Below are positions 24,799 to 33,323 of a stretch of DNA of 64,000 bases, one piece after another. How positions within the stretch are numbered: the stretch's first letter is position 1; each line of letters starts with the position of its first letter. The position numbers and the translations under genes were made by a program. The notes beneath the pieces were generated by a model that did not search any database, was not told where the DNA came from, and saw only the letters and a program-made list of their open reading frames with translations. The DNA is from Bacillota bacterium (GTDB lineage Bacteria > Bacillota > Clostridia > Christensenellales > Aristaeellaceae), in the NCBI GenBank assembly GCA_030057655.1, contig JASGUQ010000041.1:1-64000 (forward strand), written 5' to 3'.

Positions 24799-24827
24799 AG
24801 TATAACGAAAACTCGCCGCTCCTTCAA
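24799..24827 (-). promoter_or_regulatory. Promoter of the rsuA-to-manA operon
   Basis: On the minus strand TTGAAG (24822-24827) and TATACT (24799-24804) are 17 bp apart, 29 bp before the membrane-protein ATG. All following genes down to manA are spaced by 4 bp or less, or overlap. Confidence 0.7.
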
Positions 24828-24874
24828 GGTGCGCGGCGGGTTCAGCGGCGGGTTTGGCTCTGTTTTGGGTACTT

Positions 24875-25069
24875 TTATTTCTGTTCCTGATCCGCATCCT
24901 TATCAAAAACGCCCGCTTCAGCCAGTTTCCTGATCATCTCAAGGCTCATGGGAGCGCTGCTTTTGCCCAGGCAGGCGTCGCAAACATGCCCGCAGTTGGG
25001 GCAGACGCACTTTAAGGCGTCATCAGCCTGGGGCATCAGGTCTCCGCAGTTGGGACAGGCGCAGCGCAT
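24875..25069 (-). CDS. Small double zinc-ribbon protein
   Basis: 64 residues. CACPNCGDLM and CVCPNCGHVCDAC form two or more CxxC knuckles that would bind one or two zinc ions; the C-terminal half is a helix (SLEMIRKLAEAGVFDKD). Its ATG shares one base with the uvrA stop (TGATG), so it is translated with uvrA. I do not recognise a named family. Adaptor or regulatory roles are possible; it could also be a helper of DNA repair given its position, but that is only context. Confidence 0.7.
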   Translation of the reverse strand: MRCACPNCGDLMPQADDALKCVCPNCGHVCDACLGKSSAPMSLEMIRKLAEAGVFDKDADQEQK

Positions 25070-27897
25070 CAGTGAATGCCTGCCTTCCTCAAATACTCGC
25101 CCGTATAGCTGCCCTCCGTCCCGGCTACCTCCTCCGGCGTCCCTTGGGCAACAATCTGGCCACCCCGGTCTCCGCCCTCAGGCCCCAGATCAATGATGTA
25201 GTCGGCGGTTTTCAGCACATCCAGGTTGTGCTCGATCACCAGCACCGTGTTGCCGGCGTCCGTCAGCCGCTGCAAAACCGCGATCAGGCGGTTCACGTCG
25301 TCAATGTGCAGCCCTGTGGTCGGCTCATCCAGCAGCACCAGGGTCTTTCCGGTCGCCCTGCGGCTCAGCTCGGTCGCCAGCTTCACCCGCTGTGCCTCGC
25401 CGCCTGAGAGCGTGGTGGAAGGCTGGCCCAGTTTGATATAGCCCAGGCCCACGTCATGCAGGGTCTGAAGCTTCGTTTTGATGCCGGCATGGTGCTCAAA
25501 AAAGTCCAGCGCCTCATCCACAGTCATTTCCAAAACATCTGAGATGTTCTTGCCGCGGTAGCGCACCTGAAGCGTCTCCTGGCTGTAGCGCTTGCCTTTG
25601 CACACCTCACAGGGCACGTACAGGTCGGCCAGGAAGTGCATCTCGATTTTTAGAACCCCGTCGCCTGAGCAGGCTTCGCAGCGTCCGCCCTTGACGTTAA
25701 AGGAAAAGCGGTTTTCCTTGTATCCCCGGCTCTTGGCCTCGTTGGTTTGCGCGAACACCTTGCGGATCAGGTCAAACACGCCCGTGTAGGTGGCAGGGTT
25801 GCTCCTAGGGGTGCGGCCGATGGGGGACTGGTCGATGGAGATGATCTTGTCCAGCTGCTCCAGCCCTTCAATTCTTTTGTGCGGGCCCGGATGGGTGCTG
25901 GCGCGGTTCAGGTCCCGGGCCAGGGCTTTATACAGGATCTGGTTCACCAGGCTGCTCTTGCCGCTGCCCGACACGCCGGACACCGCGCACAACACGCCCA
26001 GGGGAAAGGAAACGTCCAGGTTTTTCAGGTTGTTGGCGCTGGCGCCTATCACTTTTAGCCAGCCTGTTGGCTTTCTGCGCTTCTTGGGCACCGCGATCAC
26101 CTTCCGCCCGGACAAATAGGCCCCTGTGATGGATTCCGGGCTGTCCTGCACCTGCTGGAGGCTGCCCTGCGCCACAATCCGCCCGCCGTTGACCCCCGCG
26201 CCCGGGCCGATGTCCACGATGTAGTCCGCGTTTCTTAAGGTCTCCTCGTCATGCTCCACCACGATCAGGGTGTTGCCCAGGTCCTTCAGGCGCTTGAGCG
26301 TGCCCAGCAGTCTGGCGTTGTCCTTCTGGTGCAGGCCGATGGAGGGCTCGTCCAGGATGTACAAAACGCCCACCAATCCGGAGCCGATCTGTGTCGCCAG
26401 GCGGATTCGCTGGGATTCGCCGCCTGACAGGGTGGCCGCGGCCCGGGACAGGCTCAAATATTCAAGCCCCACGTCGCGCAGGAAGGACAGCCTTGCCCGC
26501 AGTTCCTTGATGATTTGCTCGGCGATGATGGTCTGGGTTTCGCCCAGGCGCAGCCCCTCTAAAAAACGCTGCGCGTCGGTCAGGTTCATGTTACTCAGAT
26601 CCGCGAGGTTCATCCCGCCCACGGTCACCGCCAGGGCTTCCGGCTTTAAGCGTTTTCCCTGACAAACCGGGCAGGGCTCCTCGCGCATAAAGCTTTCATA
26701 CATGGCCTTGGCGGAATCGCTGCTGCTCTCCCGGTAGCGGCGCATGAGGGTCGGGATGATCCCCTCGTAGTTGATGTTATAAGTGCCTGATCCTGTAATA
26801 TTTTGAAACCGCACCGGCACCTTCTGCCCCTTGGTGCCGTAGAGGATGATGTCCACAATCTTGTCCGGCAGGTCCTTGATCGGGGTATCCATGCTGAACT
26901 TGTATTTCTCGCTCAGCCCCACAAACATCATGTGCGCGGTGGAGTTTTCATCCCCTGAACTGTTCCAGCCCATGGCGTTCACAGCGCCCTGGTTTAAGGA
27001 TTTGTTCCGGTCCGGCAGCACCAGGTCGGCGGGGATGTTCCGCATGTTGCCAAGCCCTGCGCACTCGGGGCAGGCGCCAAAGGGCGAGTTGAAGGAGAAC
27101 ATCCTGGGGCTTAATTCCTCAATGCTGATCCCGCAGTCAGGGCAGGCGTAATTCTGGGAGAACAGGGTGCGCTCGTTGTCCTGAAGGGTCAAAACAGCCA
27201 TCAGGCCGCCTGACTCCCTCAGCGCCGTTTCCACGGAGTCCGCCAGCCTGCTTCTGATCCCCGGCTTGATGATCAGCCTGTCCACCACCAGGTCGATGTT
27301 ATGCTTTTTCTTTTTGTCCAGTTCGGGGGTTTCGCCCAGCTCATACTGAACGCCGTCGATCAGGACGCGCACAAAGCCGGATTTCTGCGCGTCCTCCAGC
27401 AGCTTCACATGCTCGCCCTTGCGCTGGCGCACCACGGGGGAGAGGAGCAGCACCCTGCTGTCCTCCGGCAATTGCTCAATGCTGTCGATCATCTGATCGA
27501 CTGTCTGCTGCTTGATCTCCTTGCCGCAGTGCGGGCAGTGCGGAACGCCGATGCGGGCGTACAGCAGCCTTAAATAGTCATGGATCTCCGTCACCGTGCC
27601 GACGGTGGAGCGCGGGTTGTGCCCGCTGGTCTTCTGGTCGATGGAGATCGCGGGGGAGAGCCCCTCGATGTAGTCCACATCCGGCTTTTCCATCTGCCCC
27701 AAAAACTGCCGGGCGTAGCTGGACATGCTCTCCACATACCGCCGTTGGCCTTCGGCATAGATGGTGTCAAAAGCCAAAGAGGACTTGCCGGAGCCCGACA
27801 AGCCTGTAAACACGATCAGTTGGTTTCTGGGAAGCTCCAGGTCCACATTTTTCAGGTTGTGTTCCCGGGCGCCTTTGATAATCAGGGAATCCTTCAT
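25069..27897 (-). CDS. uvrA: Excinuclease ABC subunit A
   Basis: About 942 residues from the ATG at 27897; an in-frame ATG at 27939 adds 14 residues without a better ribosome site. The two ABC ATPase halves are complete: Walker [23 protein letters not shown] is split by long insertions from the signature [12 protein letters not shown] and [11 protein letters not shown]; the second half has [26 protein letters not shown] and [11 protein letters not shown]. Zinc modules CPDCG/CPECAG and [15 protein letters not shown] are present. UvrA scans DNA for bulky lesions and loads UvrB in nucleotide excision repair. uvrB and uvrC are not in the window. Confidence 0.97.
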   Translation of the reverse strand: MKDSLIIKGAREHNLKNVDLELPRNQLIVFTGLSGSGKSSLAFDTIYAEGQRRYVESMSSYARQFLGQMEKPDVDYIEGLSPAISIDQKTSGHNPRSTVGTVTEIHDYLRLLYARIGVPHCPHCGKEIKQQTVDQMIDSIEQLPEDSRVLLLSPVVRQRKGEHVKLLEDAQKSGFVRVLIDGVQYELGETPELDKKKKHNIDLVVDRLIIKPGIRSRLADSVETALRESGGLMAVLTLQDNERTLFSQNYACPDCGISIEELSPRMFSFNSPFGACPECAGLGNMRNIPADLVLPDRNKSLNQGAVNAMGWNSSGDENSTAHMMFVGLSEKYKFSMDTPIKDLPDKIVDIILYGTKGQKVPVRFQNITGSGTYNINYEGIIPTLMRRYRESSSDSAKAMYESFMREEPCPVCQGKRLKPEALAVTVGGMNLADLSNMNLTDAQRFLEGLRLGETQTIIAEQIIKELRARLSFLRDVGLEYLSLSRAAATLSGGESQRIRLATQIGSGLVGVLYILDEPSIGLHQKDNARLLGTLKRLKDLGNTLIVVEHDEETLRNADYIVDIGPGAGVNGGRIVAQGSLQQVQDSPESITGAYLSGRKVIAVPKKRRKPTGWLKVIGASANNLKNLDVSFPLGVLCAVSGVSGSGKSSLVNQILYKALARDLNRASTHPGPHKRIEGLEQLDKIISIDQSPIGRTPRSNPATYTGVFDLIRKVFAQTNEAKSRGYKENRFSFNVKGGRCEACSGDGVLKIEMHFLADLYVPCEVCKGKRYSQETLQVRYRGKNISDVLEMTVDEALDFFEHHAGIKTKLQTLHDVGLGYIKLGQPSTTLSGGEAQRVKLATELSRRATGKTLVLLDEPTTGLHIDDVNRLIAVLQRLTDAGNTVLVIEHNLDVLKTADYIIDLGPEGGDRGGQIVAQGTPEEVAGTEGSYTGEYLRKAGIH

Positions 27898-27987
27898 CTT
27901 TTCACAGACAATCTCCTTAACGGGAAAAGAATAGCACATTTGTTCTCATCTTACAAGAAAACAGGAGAGCGCCAGATGAGTATACCC

Positions 27988-28809
27988 TCAGCTTCTGTTT
28001 CTGATCCTGGCGATCAATGAGAACACCAGGAAGAAAGCCGCGTTCACCAGCACCACGCTGGCGCCCGCCGGGGTTGAAAACAGGTAGGAGAGGATGATGC
28101 CGATTAAAAAACTGACCAGGCTGACGATGGCTGCGGTCAGCGTCACGCTTAAAAAGCGCTTGTGCAGGCGCATCGCGGTCAGCGCGGGGAAGATCACCAG
28201 GGAGGAGATCAGCATCGCGCCCATCAGCCGCATCCCCAGCACAATGGTCACGGCGGTCAGCACCGCGATCAGGGTATTGTAAAGCCCTGTATTCAGCCCC
28301 GTGGCTTTGGCGAAGGCCTCGTCAAAGGTCACTGTAAAGATGCGCCTGTAAAACAGCACAAACAGGATCAGCACCGCGCCGCCCAAAATCAGGCTGAGCG
28401 TCACCTCGTCCTTTGAGATCACCAGGATGCTGCCAAACAGGTAGCCGGACACGTCCGCGTTGGCCGAGCGGGTCAGCGAGATCACCGTCACGCCGATGGC
28501 GAGCGCCGCGGTCGCGATCATGCCGATGGCGGCATCGCCCTTGATCTTGCTGCTTTCGCTTAAGCGAAGCAGCAGCAGGGCCGCGATGATGACGACCGGG
28601 ACCGTAAAGGCCAGGGGCGCCCAGCCCAGGGCCATGGCGATGGCCAGCGCGCCAAAGCCCACATGGCTTAAGCCGTCGCCGATCATGGAATAGCGCTTTA
28701 GCACCAGGCTGACCCCTAAAAGTGCCGCCGCCAGGGACACGATTGATCCCACGATCATGGCCCTTTGGATGAAGGTATAGGACAGCATTTCATTCAGCAA
28801 CTCAAACAC
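27988..28809 (-). CDS. znuB: Zinc/manganese ABC transporter permease
   Basis: 273 residues from a GTG at 28809, which follows GGAGGGG and overlaps the ATPase gene by 8 bp; the longer frame upstream is the shadow of that gene. It has about eight or nine membrane segments, with the ABC-3 family motifs RYSMIGDGLSHVGFGALAIA and LGMRLMGAMLISSLVIFPALTAMRL. It forms the channel for metal passed on by ZnuA. Last gene of the zur-znuA-znuC-znuB unit. Confidence 0.92.
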   Translation of the reverse strand: MFELLNEMLSYTFIQRAMIVGSIVSLAAALLGVSLVLKRYSMIGDGLSHVGFGALAIAMALGWAPLAFTVPVVIIAALLLLRLSESSKIKGDAAIGMIATAALAIGVTVISLTRSANADVSGYLFGSILVISKDEVTLSLILGGAVLILFVLFYRRIFTVTFDEAFAKATGLNTGLYNTLIAVLTAVTIVLGMRLMGAMLISSLVIFPALTAMRLHKRFLSVTLTAAIVSLVSFLIGIILSYLFSTPAGASVVLVNAAFFLVFSLIARIRNRS

Positions 28810-29503
28810 AGCAGACCCCTCCTGCAAAACACTGCCCGTGGTAGGTGCTGAGGTACTCGTCCGGTTTTCCGTAAAACAAGGGGGTCTGCCGCAGGTGAAG
28901 CATGTGCGTGGCGTACTGGGCCGCTGTGTGCACGTCATGGGAGATCATGATGATGGCGATGCCGTTTTCCTGGTTGATTTTTTGAATGGTCTTGTACAGG
29001 TCCCTGGCCACCACCGGGTCAAGCCCTGCTGTGGGCTCGTCCAGCAGCAGCAGTTTCTTGGTCGCGCACAGCGCGCGCGCTAAAAGCACGCGCTGGCGCT
29101 GGCCGCCTGAGAGCTCCATGAAACTGCGGTGCTTTAACTGGCCAATCTCCATCAGCCCCATCATCGCGTCCGCGCGTTCTTTGTCTTCCCTTGTCAGGAA
29201 AAGGCTGCGGCTCCTGATGCCGGATTCCACCACTTCCCTGACCGATGCCGGGAAGTCCCGCTGCGTCAGGTTCTGCTGGGGCAAGTACCCGATCTCATCC
29301 CGGTTCAATCCGTCCGCCAAGGTGATGCTTCCCTTCACCGGCTTCACAAGGCCCAGGAGGCCCTTCATCAGGGTGGACTTGCCGGAGCCGTTTTCGCCCA
29401 CGACGCAAAGGTAGTCCCCGGGGTTCACGTCAAAACTAACCTTGGACAAGACGATCTGCCCGTCGTAGGCAAAGGCAGCGTCCTTGACTGAGATCAGCGG
29501 CAT
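28802..29503 (-). CDS. znuC: Zinc ABC transporter ATP-binding protein
   Basis: 233 residues. Walker A GENGSGKSTLMKGLLG, Q-loop at YLPQQN, signature LSGGQRQRVLLARAL, Walker B LLLLDEPTAGLD and switch His in MISHDVH are all intact. The C-terminus HGQCFAGGVCCV ends in several Cys, a feature seen in metal-transport ATPases of this group. It energises ZnuB. Its ATG shares one base with the znuA stop (TGATG), and it overlaps znuB by 8 bp. Confidence 0.94.
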   Translation of the reverse strand: MPLISVKDAAFAYDGQIVLSKVSFDVNPGDYLCVVGENGSGKSTLMKGLLGLVKPVKGSITLADGLNRDEIGYLPQQNLTQRDFPASVREVVESGIRSRSLFLTREDKERADAMMGLMEIGQLKHRSFMELSGGQRQRVLLARALCATKKLLLLDEPTAGLDPVVARDLYKTIQKINQENGIAIIMISHDVHTAAQYATHMLHLRQTPLFYGKPDEYLSTYHGQCFAGGVCCV

Positions 29504-30498
29504 CAGTTCAAAGCCTCCCTCAGGTTTTCAAGGTTGTTGCGCATAATGCTCAGATAGGTGATGCCATCCTCCATTTCCTGCGTGGTCACGTTGTGCGCGG
29601 AGTGCAGCAAAAGGGGCTTGCTGCCGGTCTCCTGCGCGATCAGCTCGGCGGCCTTGCGGCTGGCAAACTCGGTATAAAACACAACCGGGATCTTGCTGTC
29701 CCTGATGGTGTCCATCAAAAAGGCGATGGTTTTGGCGCTGGGCTCGCTCTGCGCGGTGCATCCGGGGAAGGCCGCGTAGTACTCCAGACCGTATTCCATG
29801 GTGAAATAGCGCATCGGGAAGCGGTCCCCCAGCACGATGGTGTGCCGCTTGGCGCTTGCCAGCATATCACGGAAATCTCGGTCTAATTCTTCCATCTGTT
29901 TTTTGAAGGTGCCGAAGTTTTCCTCATACACTGCCCGGTTGTCGGGATCCAGCCCGGTCAATTTTTCAGCGATGGCCTGTGAAATTTTGACGGCGTTTTT
30001 CGGAGTCGTCCAGACATGCTCGTCCAGTTCATGTTCCTCGTGATGCTCGTGCTCGTGTTCATCATCATGCTCGTGCTCGTCGCCGTGGTCATGTTCTTCT
30101 TCATGCTCGCCGTGCGCGTGCGGGGCGTCTTCCATCCCTTCCACCATTTCTTCAGTTACGGTATCCACCACATCCATCATCGCCACGCTTTCAGGCGCCT
30201 TGTTTTCCATGGACGCAAGCAGGGTCGTGATCCAGTTTTCACCGATGCCGCCGTTGTAAACCAGCAAATCGGCGTTTTGGATGGCGATCAGATCCTTGGG
30301 GGAGGGCTCATAGCTATGGGCGTCAACACCCGGGGGCAGTATCAGGTTCACCTCGGCCATCTGGCCCGCGATCTGGCGGGCAAAGTCAAAGGCGGCGAAG
30401 TTCATAGCGACAATGTTCAATTTCTCATCAGCCTGCGCCATAGCGGACGGGCTTAAAATCAAGGAGATCAGAATCAGGGTGACAAGTAGTTTTTTCAT
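29503..30498 (-). CDS. znuA: Zinc-binding lipoprotein-type receptor with His-rich loop
   Basis: 331 residues from the ATG at 30498 (AAAGGAA upstream); the open frame begins 11 codons earlier without a site. A signal peptide ends near AMAQA with no lipobox Cys. The metal-receptor fold of family 9 shows LPPGVDAHSYEPSPKDL with the first His and LDEHVWTTPKNA with another. Between them at residues about 127-158 lies a stretch with more than ten His alternating with Glu and Asp, the zinc-collecting loop of ZnuA/AdcA. GDRFPMRYF and AAFPGCTAQSEPS are typical of the Firmicute branch. Zinc is the likely substrate given this loop and the Fur-family gene next to it. Confidence 0.9.
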   Translation of the reverse strand: MKKLLVTLILISLILSPSAMAQADEKLNIVAMNFAAFDFARQIAGQMAEVNLILPPGVDAHSYEPSPKDLIAIQNADLLVYNGGIGENWITTLLASMENKAPESVAMMDVVDTVTEEMVEGMEDAPHAHGEHEEEHDHGDEHEHDDEHEHEHHEEHELDEHVWTTPKNAVKISQAIAEKLTGLDPDNRAVYEENFGTFKKQMEELDRDFRDMLASAKRHTIVLGDRFPMRYFTMEYGLEYYAAFPGCTAQSEPSAKTIAFLMDTIRDSKIPVVFYTEFASRKAAELIAQETGSKPLLLHSAHNVTTQEMEDGITYLSIMRNNLENLREALN

Positions 30499-30534
30499 GG
30501 GTTCCTTTCTGTTTTGGGCGCTCTGGCCCATTGG

Positions 30535-30948
30535 TCATTGGTCTTTTTTCCGGCAGCCGCTGCACAACCCGGGCAGGATGCACTCTTCGCCCAGCAGCGT
30601 AAAGCCATGATCTTGTGAGAGATGTTTCTCAAACGCGCCCACAGCCTCGCAGGTGAGGGCGGCGACCAGGCCGCAGTTGCTGCACCGGACGGAAATGTTC
30701 CTGGGGTTTTTGCCCCTGAATTGGTACCTGGCGGCTGAAACGGGGCTGGCCTCGTTTACCCGGAACAGCAGGCCTTCCTCCAGCAGTTTGGCGATGGTTC
30801 GGTAGGCGGTGGTGCGCCCGACCGCTTCGCCTTGCTGGTTCAGCTCCGAGCACACCTCCTGTGCGGTCATGGAGCGCTGGGGCTGGCTTGTAAAGCAGTT
30901 CAGCACAAGGCTTCTTTGCCTGGTGTTGTACTTTTTTCGCCCGTCCAT
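30535..30948 (-). CDS. zur: Fur-family regulator, probably Zur
   Basis: 137 residues. The winged helix (residues 1-80) includes QRSLVLNCF, MTAQEVCSEL and the recognition segment RTTAYRTIAKLLEEG. The C-terminal dimer domain has structural zinc cysteines in RCSNCGLVAAL and PGLCSGCRKK. Regulatory metal ligands include HGFTLLGEE. It precedes znuA by 36 bp in one transcript, and a palindrome covers the promoter, so it probably represses its own operon when zinc is plentiful. PerR or Fur cannot be excluded by motif alone; the operon makes Zur likeliest. Confidence 0.88.
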   Translation of the reverse strand: MDGRKKYNTRQRSLVLNCFTSQPQRSMTAQEVCSELNQQGEAVGRTTAYRTIAKLLEEGLLFRVNEASPVSAARYQFRGKNPRNISVRCSNCGLVAALTCEAVGAFEKHLSQDHGFTLLGEECILPGLCSGCRKKDQ

Positions 30949-30960
30949 ACTTCCTCCAAT

Positions 30961-31005
30961 TTGGTACTCGGTACCGAATTATACCCGGAAATGGTAAAAT
31001 TACAA
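30961..31005 (-). promoter_or_regulatory. Promoter and candidate Zur operator of the znu operon
   Basis: On the minus strand TTGTAA (31000-31005) and TATAAT (30978-30983) are 16 bp apart. Directly after the -10 box is the perfect palindrome TCGGTACCGA (30968-30977), with a further GGTAC half at 30963-30967. A repressor bound here would block transcription start. It does not match the classical Bacillus Zur box closely, so the site is a prediction. Confidence 0.6.
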
Positions 31006-31077
31006 CATAAAAATTATTGAGCAAAACAAAAAAGCGAACGATGCACTTCAAAAACAAAAAATAGTTTTGATTTTACC

Positions 31078-31106
31078 TTGACACCGAGACAATGCTGTGA
31101 TATTCT
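31078..31106 (+). promoter_or_regulatory. Promoter of the nucleobase permease leader
   Basis: TTGACA (31078-31083) and TATTCT (31101-31106) with 17 bp between. It drives a leader of about 130 nt before the permease that includes a small coding region and a terminator. Confidence 0.78.
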
Positions 31107-31148
31107 CCGCGGGATGATTCGGAACGCTTCCAGCAAGGAGGGGCTGTC

Positions 31149-31244
31149 ATGGCCGGGATTCTGTCAAAAAAGCTTGTTCAACAGCTCCAAGGGGGCTGTT
31201 TTTTTTATCCGGGTCACAATTTGAAAGGGAGGGCTTTCTCATGA
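31149..31244 (+). CDS. Leader peptide of the nucleobase permease gene
   Basis: A 31-codon frame starting MAGILSKKLVQQLQGG then CFFY, after AAGGAGGGG. It runs straight through the terminator hairpin, with the U-tract read as Phe-Phe-Tyr, and its TGA overlaps the permease ATG as ATGA. This arrangement, a leader cistron covering a terminator and coupled to the transporter, matches transcription-translation attenuation as in enterobacterial pyrBI. I infer that ribosome position decides whether the hairpin forms. The peptide itself probably has no other function. The frame was read directly from the bases. Confidence 0.6.
   Translation: MAGILSKKLVQQLQGGCFFYPGHNLKGRAFS
31180..31206 (+). terminator. 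Attenuator hairpin inside the leader cistron
   Basis: A nine-pair stem formed by AACAGCTCC (31180-31188) and GGGGCTGTT (31192-31200) with a three-base loop, then eight U. It lies 35 bp upstream of the permease gene and within the leader frame. A competing small hairpin AGCTTGTT-CA-ACAGCT just upstream shares its left arm. Confidence 0.75.
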
Positions 31245-32800
31245 CCAAAAGGAACATCCTCAACTCCTACCTGCCGGATGAAAAACCGACAACCGGCAAA
31301 CTGCTGCTGTATGCCTTGCAGCAGGTGATTGTCATGTTCCCCGCCACGGTAATCGTCGCGCTTATCACAGGCTTCCAGGTGTCCACCACCGTTTTCGCTT
31401 CCGGCCTTGCGACAGTGTGCTTTACCTTCATCACCGGCGGAAAGATCCCCATGTACTATGGCTCCTCCTTCGCGTACCTGACCGCGATCGGCTCCCTGAA
31501 AGCCGGCGAACTCACCTTTAATGAAGTGATGCGCACAACCGGGGGCATCCTGCCGCCGGAACTCATTTCCATCGCCCAGTTCGGCATCATCTTCTCCGGC
31601 CTTGTCAGCATTGCGGCGGGCTTGCTGGTGCGCTGGGGCGGCAAGAACATGGTGGAAAAGATCCTGCCCGCTCAGGTGACCGGACCTGTTGCCATGATCA
31701 TCGGCCTGACCCTGGCCGGCAACGCCATTTCAGACGCCGCGCCCGCCGCGGTCGCTGTCAACAACTTAAAGAGTGCGGGCGACGCCCTGATCTCCCAGCT
31801 AAGCGCCATCGCCGACCCGGCCACAGTCTCAGCCACGGTCAACTCTGCCCTGACTTCCCTGGGCGACACGGTTACTTCCGCCATGGCCGCGGTGCCTGAG
31901 GCCACGGTGTTCAACTCCAACTGGGTCTGGGTCGTGTCCTTAAGCACCCTGTTCGCCACCCTCATCTTCTCCCGCTACCTGAAGGGCTTCCTGGGGCAGC
32001 TGCCCCTGCTCCTGGGCGCCGCGGTCGGCTGCGGCGTCGCCGGCCTGATCTACGCCTTTGGCGGCCCGGAAATGAACCTTTTCCGCTCGATCCCGGAAGC
32101 CGCGCTCAGCGCCTCTGCCTGGAAACTGGGCGACGGCAGCATCTTCGCCCTGCCTGCCTTCACCCTGCCCACCGTGTCCTGGGCTGCTGTCGCTGCTGTC
32201 ATGCCCATCGCCATCGCCACCATTCCCGAGTCCACCGCGCACATCTACCAACTGGACATCTATGTCAACAACGAGGCCAAAAAGCGCGGCAAGCACTATG
32301 ACATCGCTTCCCTCCTGGACCGCAACCTGATCGGCGACGGCATTTGCGATATGATCTCAGGCGCTGTGGGCGGCCCTGCCGGAACCAACTACGGCGAGAA
32401 CATCTCCACCATGGCCATCACCAAGGTCTTCTCTGTCCCGGTCATGTTCGCGGCCGGCATCCTCGCCATGGTCATCTCCTGCTTCACCCCCTTCATCAAG
32501 GTCATCTTCGGCATTCCCCAGGCGGTTATCGGCGGGCTTGAGATCTACCTCTTTGGCGCCATCGCGGCCCAGGGCATCGCGATCCTGATTGAAAAGGGCG
32601 TGTCCATGTTCGACTCCAAAAATGTCGCCGTTATCGCTGTCATCATGACCTTTGGCCTTGGCGTCAATTATTTCTTCGGCGGCAACATCAACTTCTTCGG
32701 CATCAATGTGCCCGCCATCGCCGGCGCAGCCATCCTTGGCATCGTGGTCAACTTCCTCCTGTCCATCGGGGATAAAAAGACGGAAGCCGCCCACAACTAA
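31241..32800 (+). CDS. Nucleobase:cation symporter-2 family permease (uracil/xanthine type)
   Basis: 519 residues, about 14 membrane spans. The N-terminus LLLYALQQVIVMFPATVIVAL and MYYGSSFAYLTAI are typical of UraA-like carriers; PIAIATIPESTAHIYQLD contains the substrate-binding Glu region, and GGPAGTNYGENISTMAITKVFSV with NYGEN is the family signature of TM10. An insertion rich in Ala and Ser (residues about 165-220) lengthens the loop after TM5, making it longer than UraA (429). It should bring uracil, or possibly xanthine, in with protons. GGGAGG precedes the ATG, and translation is coupled to the leader cistron. Pyrimidine-linked control suggested by the leader favours uracil. Confidence 0.88.
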   Translation: MTKRNILNSYLPDEKPTTGKLLLYALQQVIVMFPATVIVALITGFQVSTTVFASGLATVCFTFITGGKIPMYYGSSFAYLTAIGSLKAGELTFNEVMRTTGGILPPELISIAQFGIIFSGLVSIAAGLLVRWGGKNMVEKILPAQVTGPVAMIIGLTLAGNAISDAAPAAVAVNNLKSAGDALISQLSAIADPATVSATVNSALTSLGDTVTSAMAAVPEATVFNSNWVWVVSLSTLFATLIFSRYLKGFLGQLPLLLGAAVGCGVAGLIYAFGGPEMNLFRSIPEAALSASAWKLGDGSIFALPAFTLPTVSWAAVAAVMPIAIATIPESTAHIYQLDIYVNNEAKKRGKHYDIASLLDRNLIGDGICDMISGAVGGPAGTNYGENISTMAITKVFSVPVMFAAGILAMVISCFTPFIKVIFGIPQAVIGGLEIYLFGAIAAQGIAILIEKGVSMFDSKNVAVIAVIMTFGLGVNYFFGGNINFFGINVPAIAGAAILGIVVNFLLSIGDKKTEAAHN

Positions 32801-32817
32801 GCCGCTTAGCCAGATAC

Positions 32818-32857
32818 AAAAAAGGAAGGCTGATCACGAAATCGGCCTTCCTTTTTT
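32818..32857 (+). terminator. Terminator of the nucleobase permease gene
   Basis: GGAAGGC pairs with GCCTTCC across a 14-base loop, flanked by A6 on the left and T6 on the right, so it can act in both directions. Confidence 0.88.
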
Positions 32858-32984
32858 GATTGTATCGTTTTTCTCAAGAACCCCCCGTAATTCATCAATA
32901 TTTTACATCGAAAACGATCCTGGGCGGGCAGTTCGGGGCATAAATTGAATACGGCAAATTACAGAAAGACAGGGCAATATATAC

Positions 32985-33016
32985 AAAAAGAGGCTGACCA
33001 ACAACGACAGCCTCTT
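32985..33016 (-). terminator. Terminator of tRNA-Arg
   Basis: AAGAGGCTG (32988-32996) is complementary to CAGCCTCTT (33008-33016); on the minus strand T's follow. It begins 2 bases after the tRNA CCA end. Confidence 0.85.
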
Positions 33017-33018
33017 GG

Positions 33019-33095
33019 TGGCGCGCCCTAAGAGATTCGAACTCCTGACCTTTTGGTTCGTAGCCAAACACTCTATCCAGCTGAGCTAAGGGCGC
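33019..33095 (-). tRNA. tRNA-Arg (anticodon ACG)
   Basis: 77 nt: acceptor GCGCCCT/AGGGCGC, D-arm with AGCTCAGCTGGATAGAG, anticodon loop CTACGAA within TTTGG/CCAAA, T-loop TTCGAAT, discriminator G and encoded CCA. The CCA is followed directly by another CCA, which belongs to the terminator region. The A34 is expected to be edited to inosine. Confidence 0.95.
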
Positions 33096-33233
33096 ATGCT
33101 GTCCTGAATGACAGCCCTATTATATTAACAGGTTTTTTATTTTTGCGCAAGCATTTTTGAAAATTTTCTTTTTATACTGATACAATAACGATTGGATTAA
33201 CGCAGAGCCGGATAAATCCCTTGCTCCCATCAC

Positions 33234-33268
33234 AAAAAGCGGTTTCAGCAACATGCTGAAACCGCTTT
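33234..33268 (-). terminator. Terminator of ispH-rpsA
   Basis: AAGCGGTTTCAGC and GCTGAAACCGCTT are perfect 13-base arms around a five-base loop, followed on the minus strand by T5. It lies about 55 bp after the stop. Confidence 0.88.
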
Positions 33269-33323
33269 GACGTGTTGTAGATTGGAACCGATCTTCCAAA
33301 CCTTTGTTGGTTCGCCGATCCCT

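Noticed and set aside
30016..30130. His-rich stretch as possible separate metal-binding gene on the plus strand
   Set aside because: The histidines belong to the znuA product on the minus strand; the plus-strand frame is its shadow.
31107..31240. PyrR-binding or purine riboswitch in the permease leader
   Set aside because: The conserved PyrR loop sequence and the purine aptamer core were looked for and not found; a leader-cistron attenuator explains the structure better.
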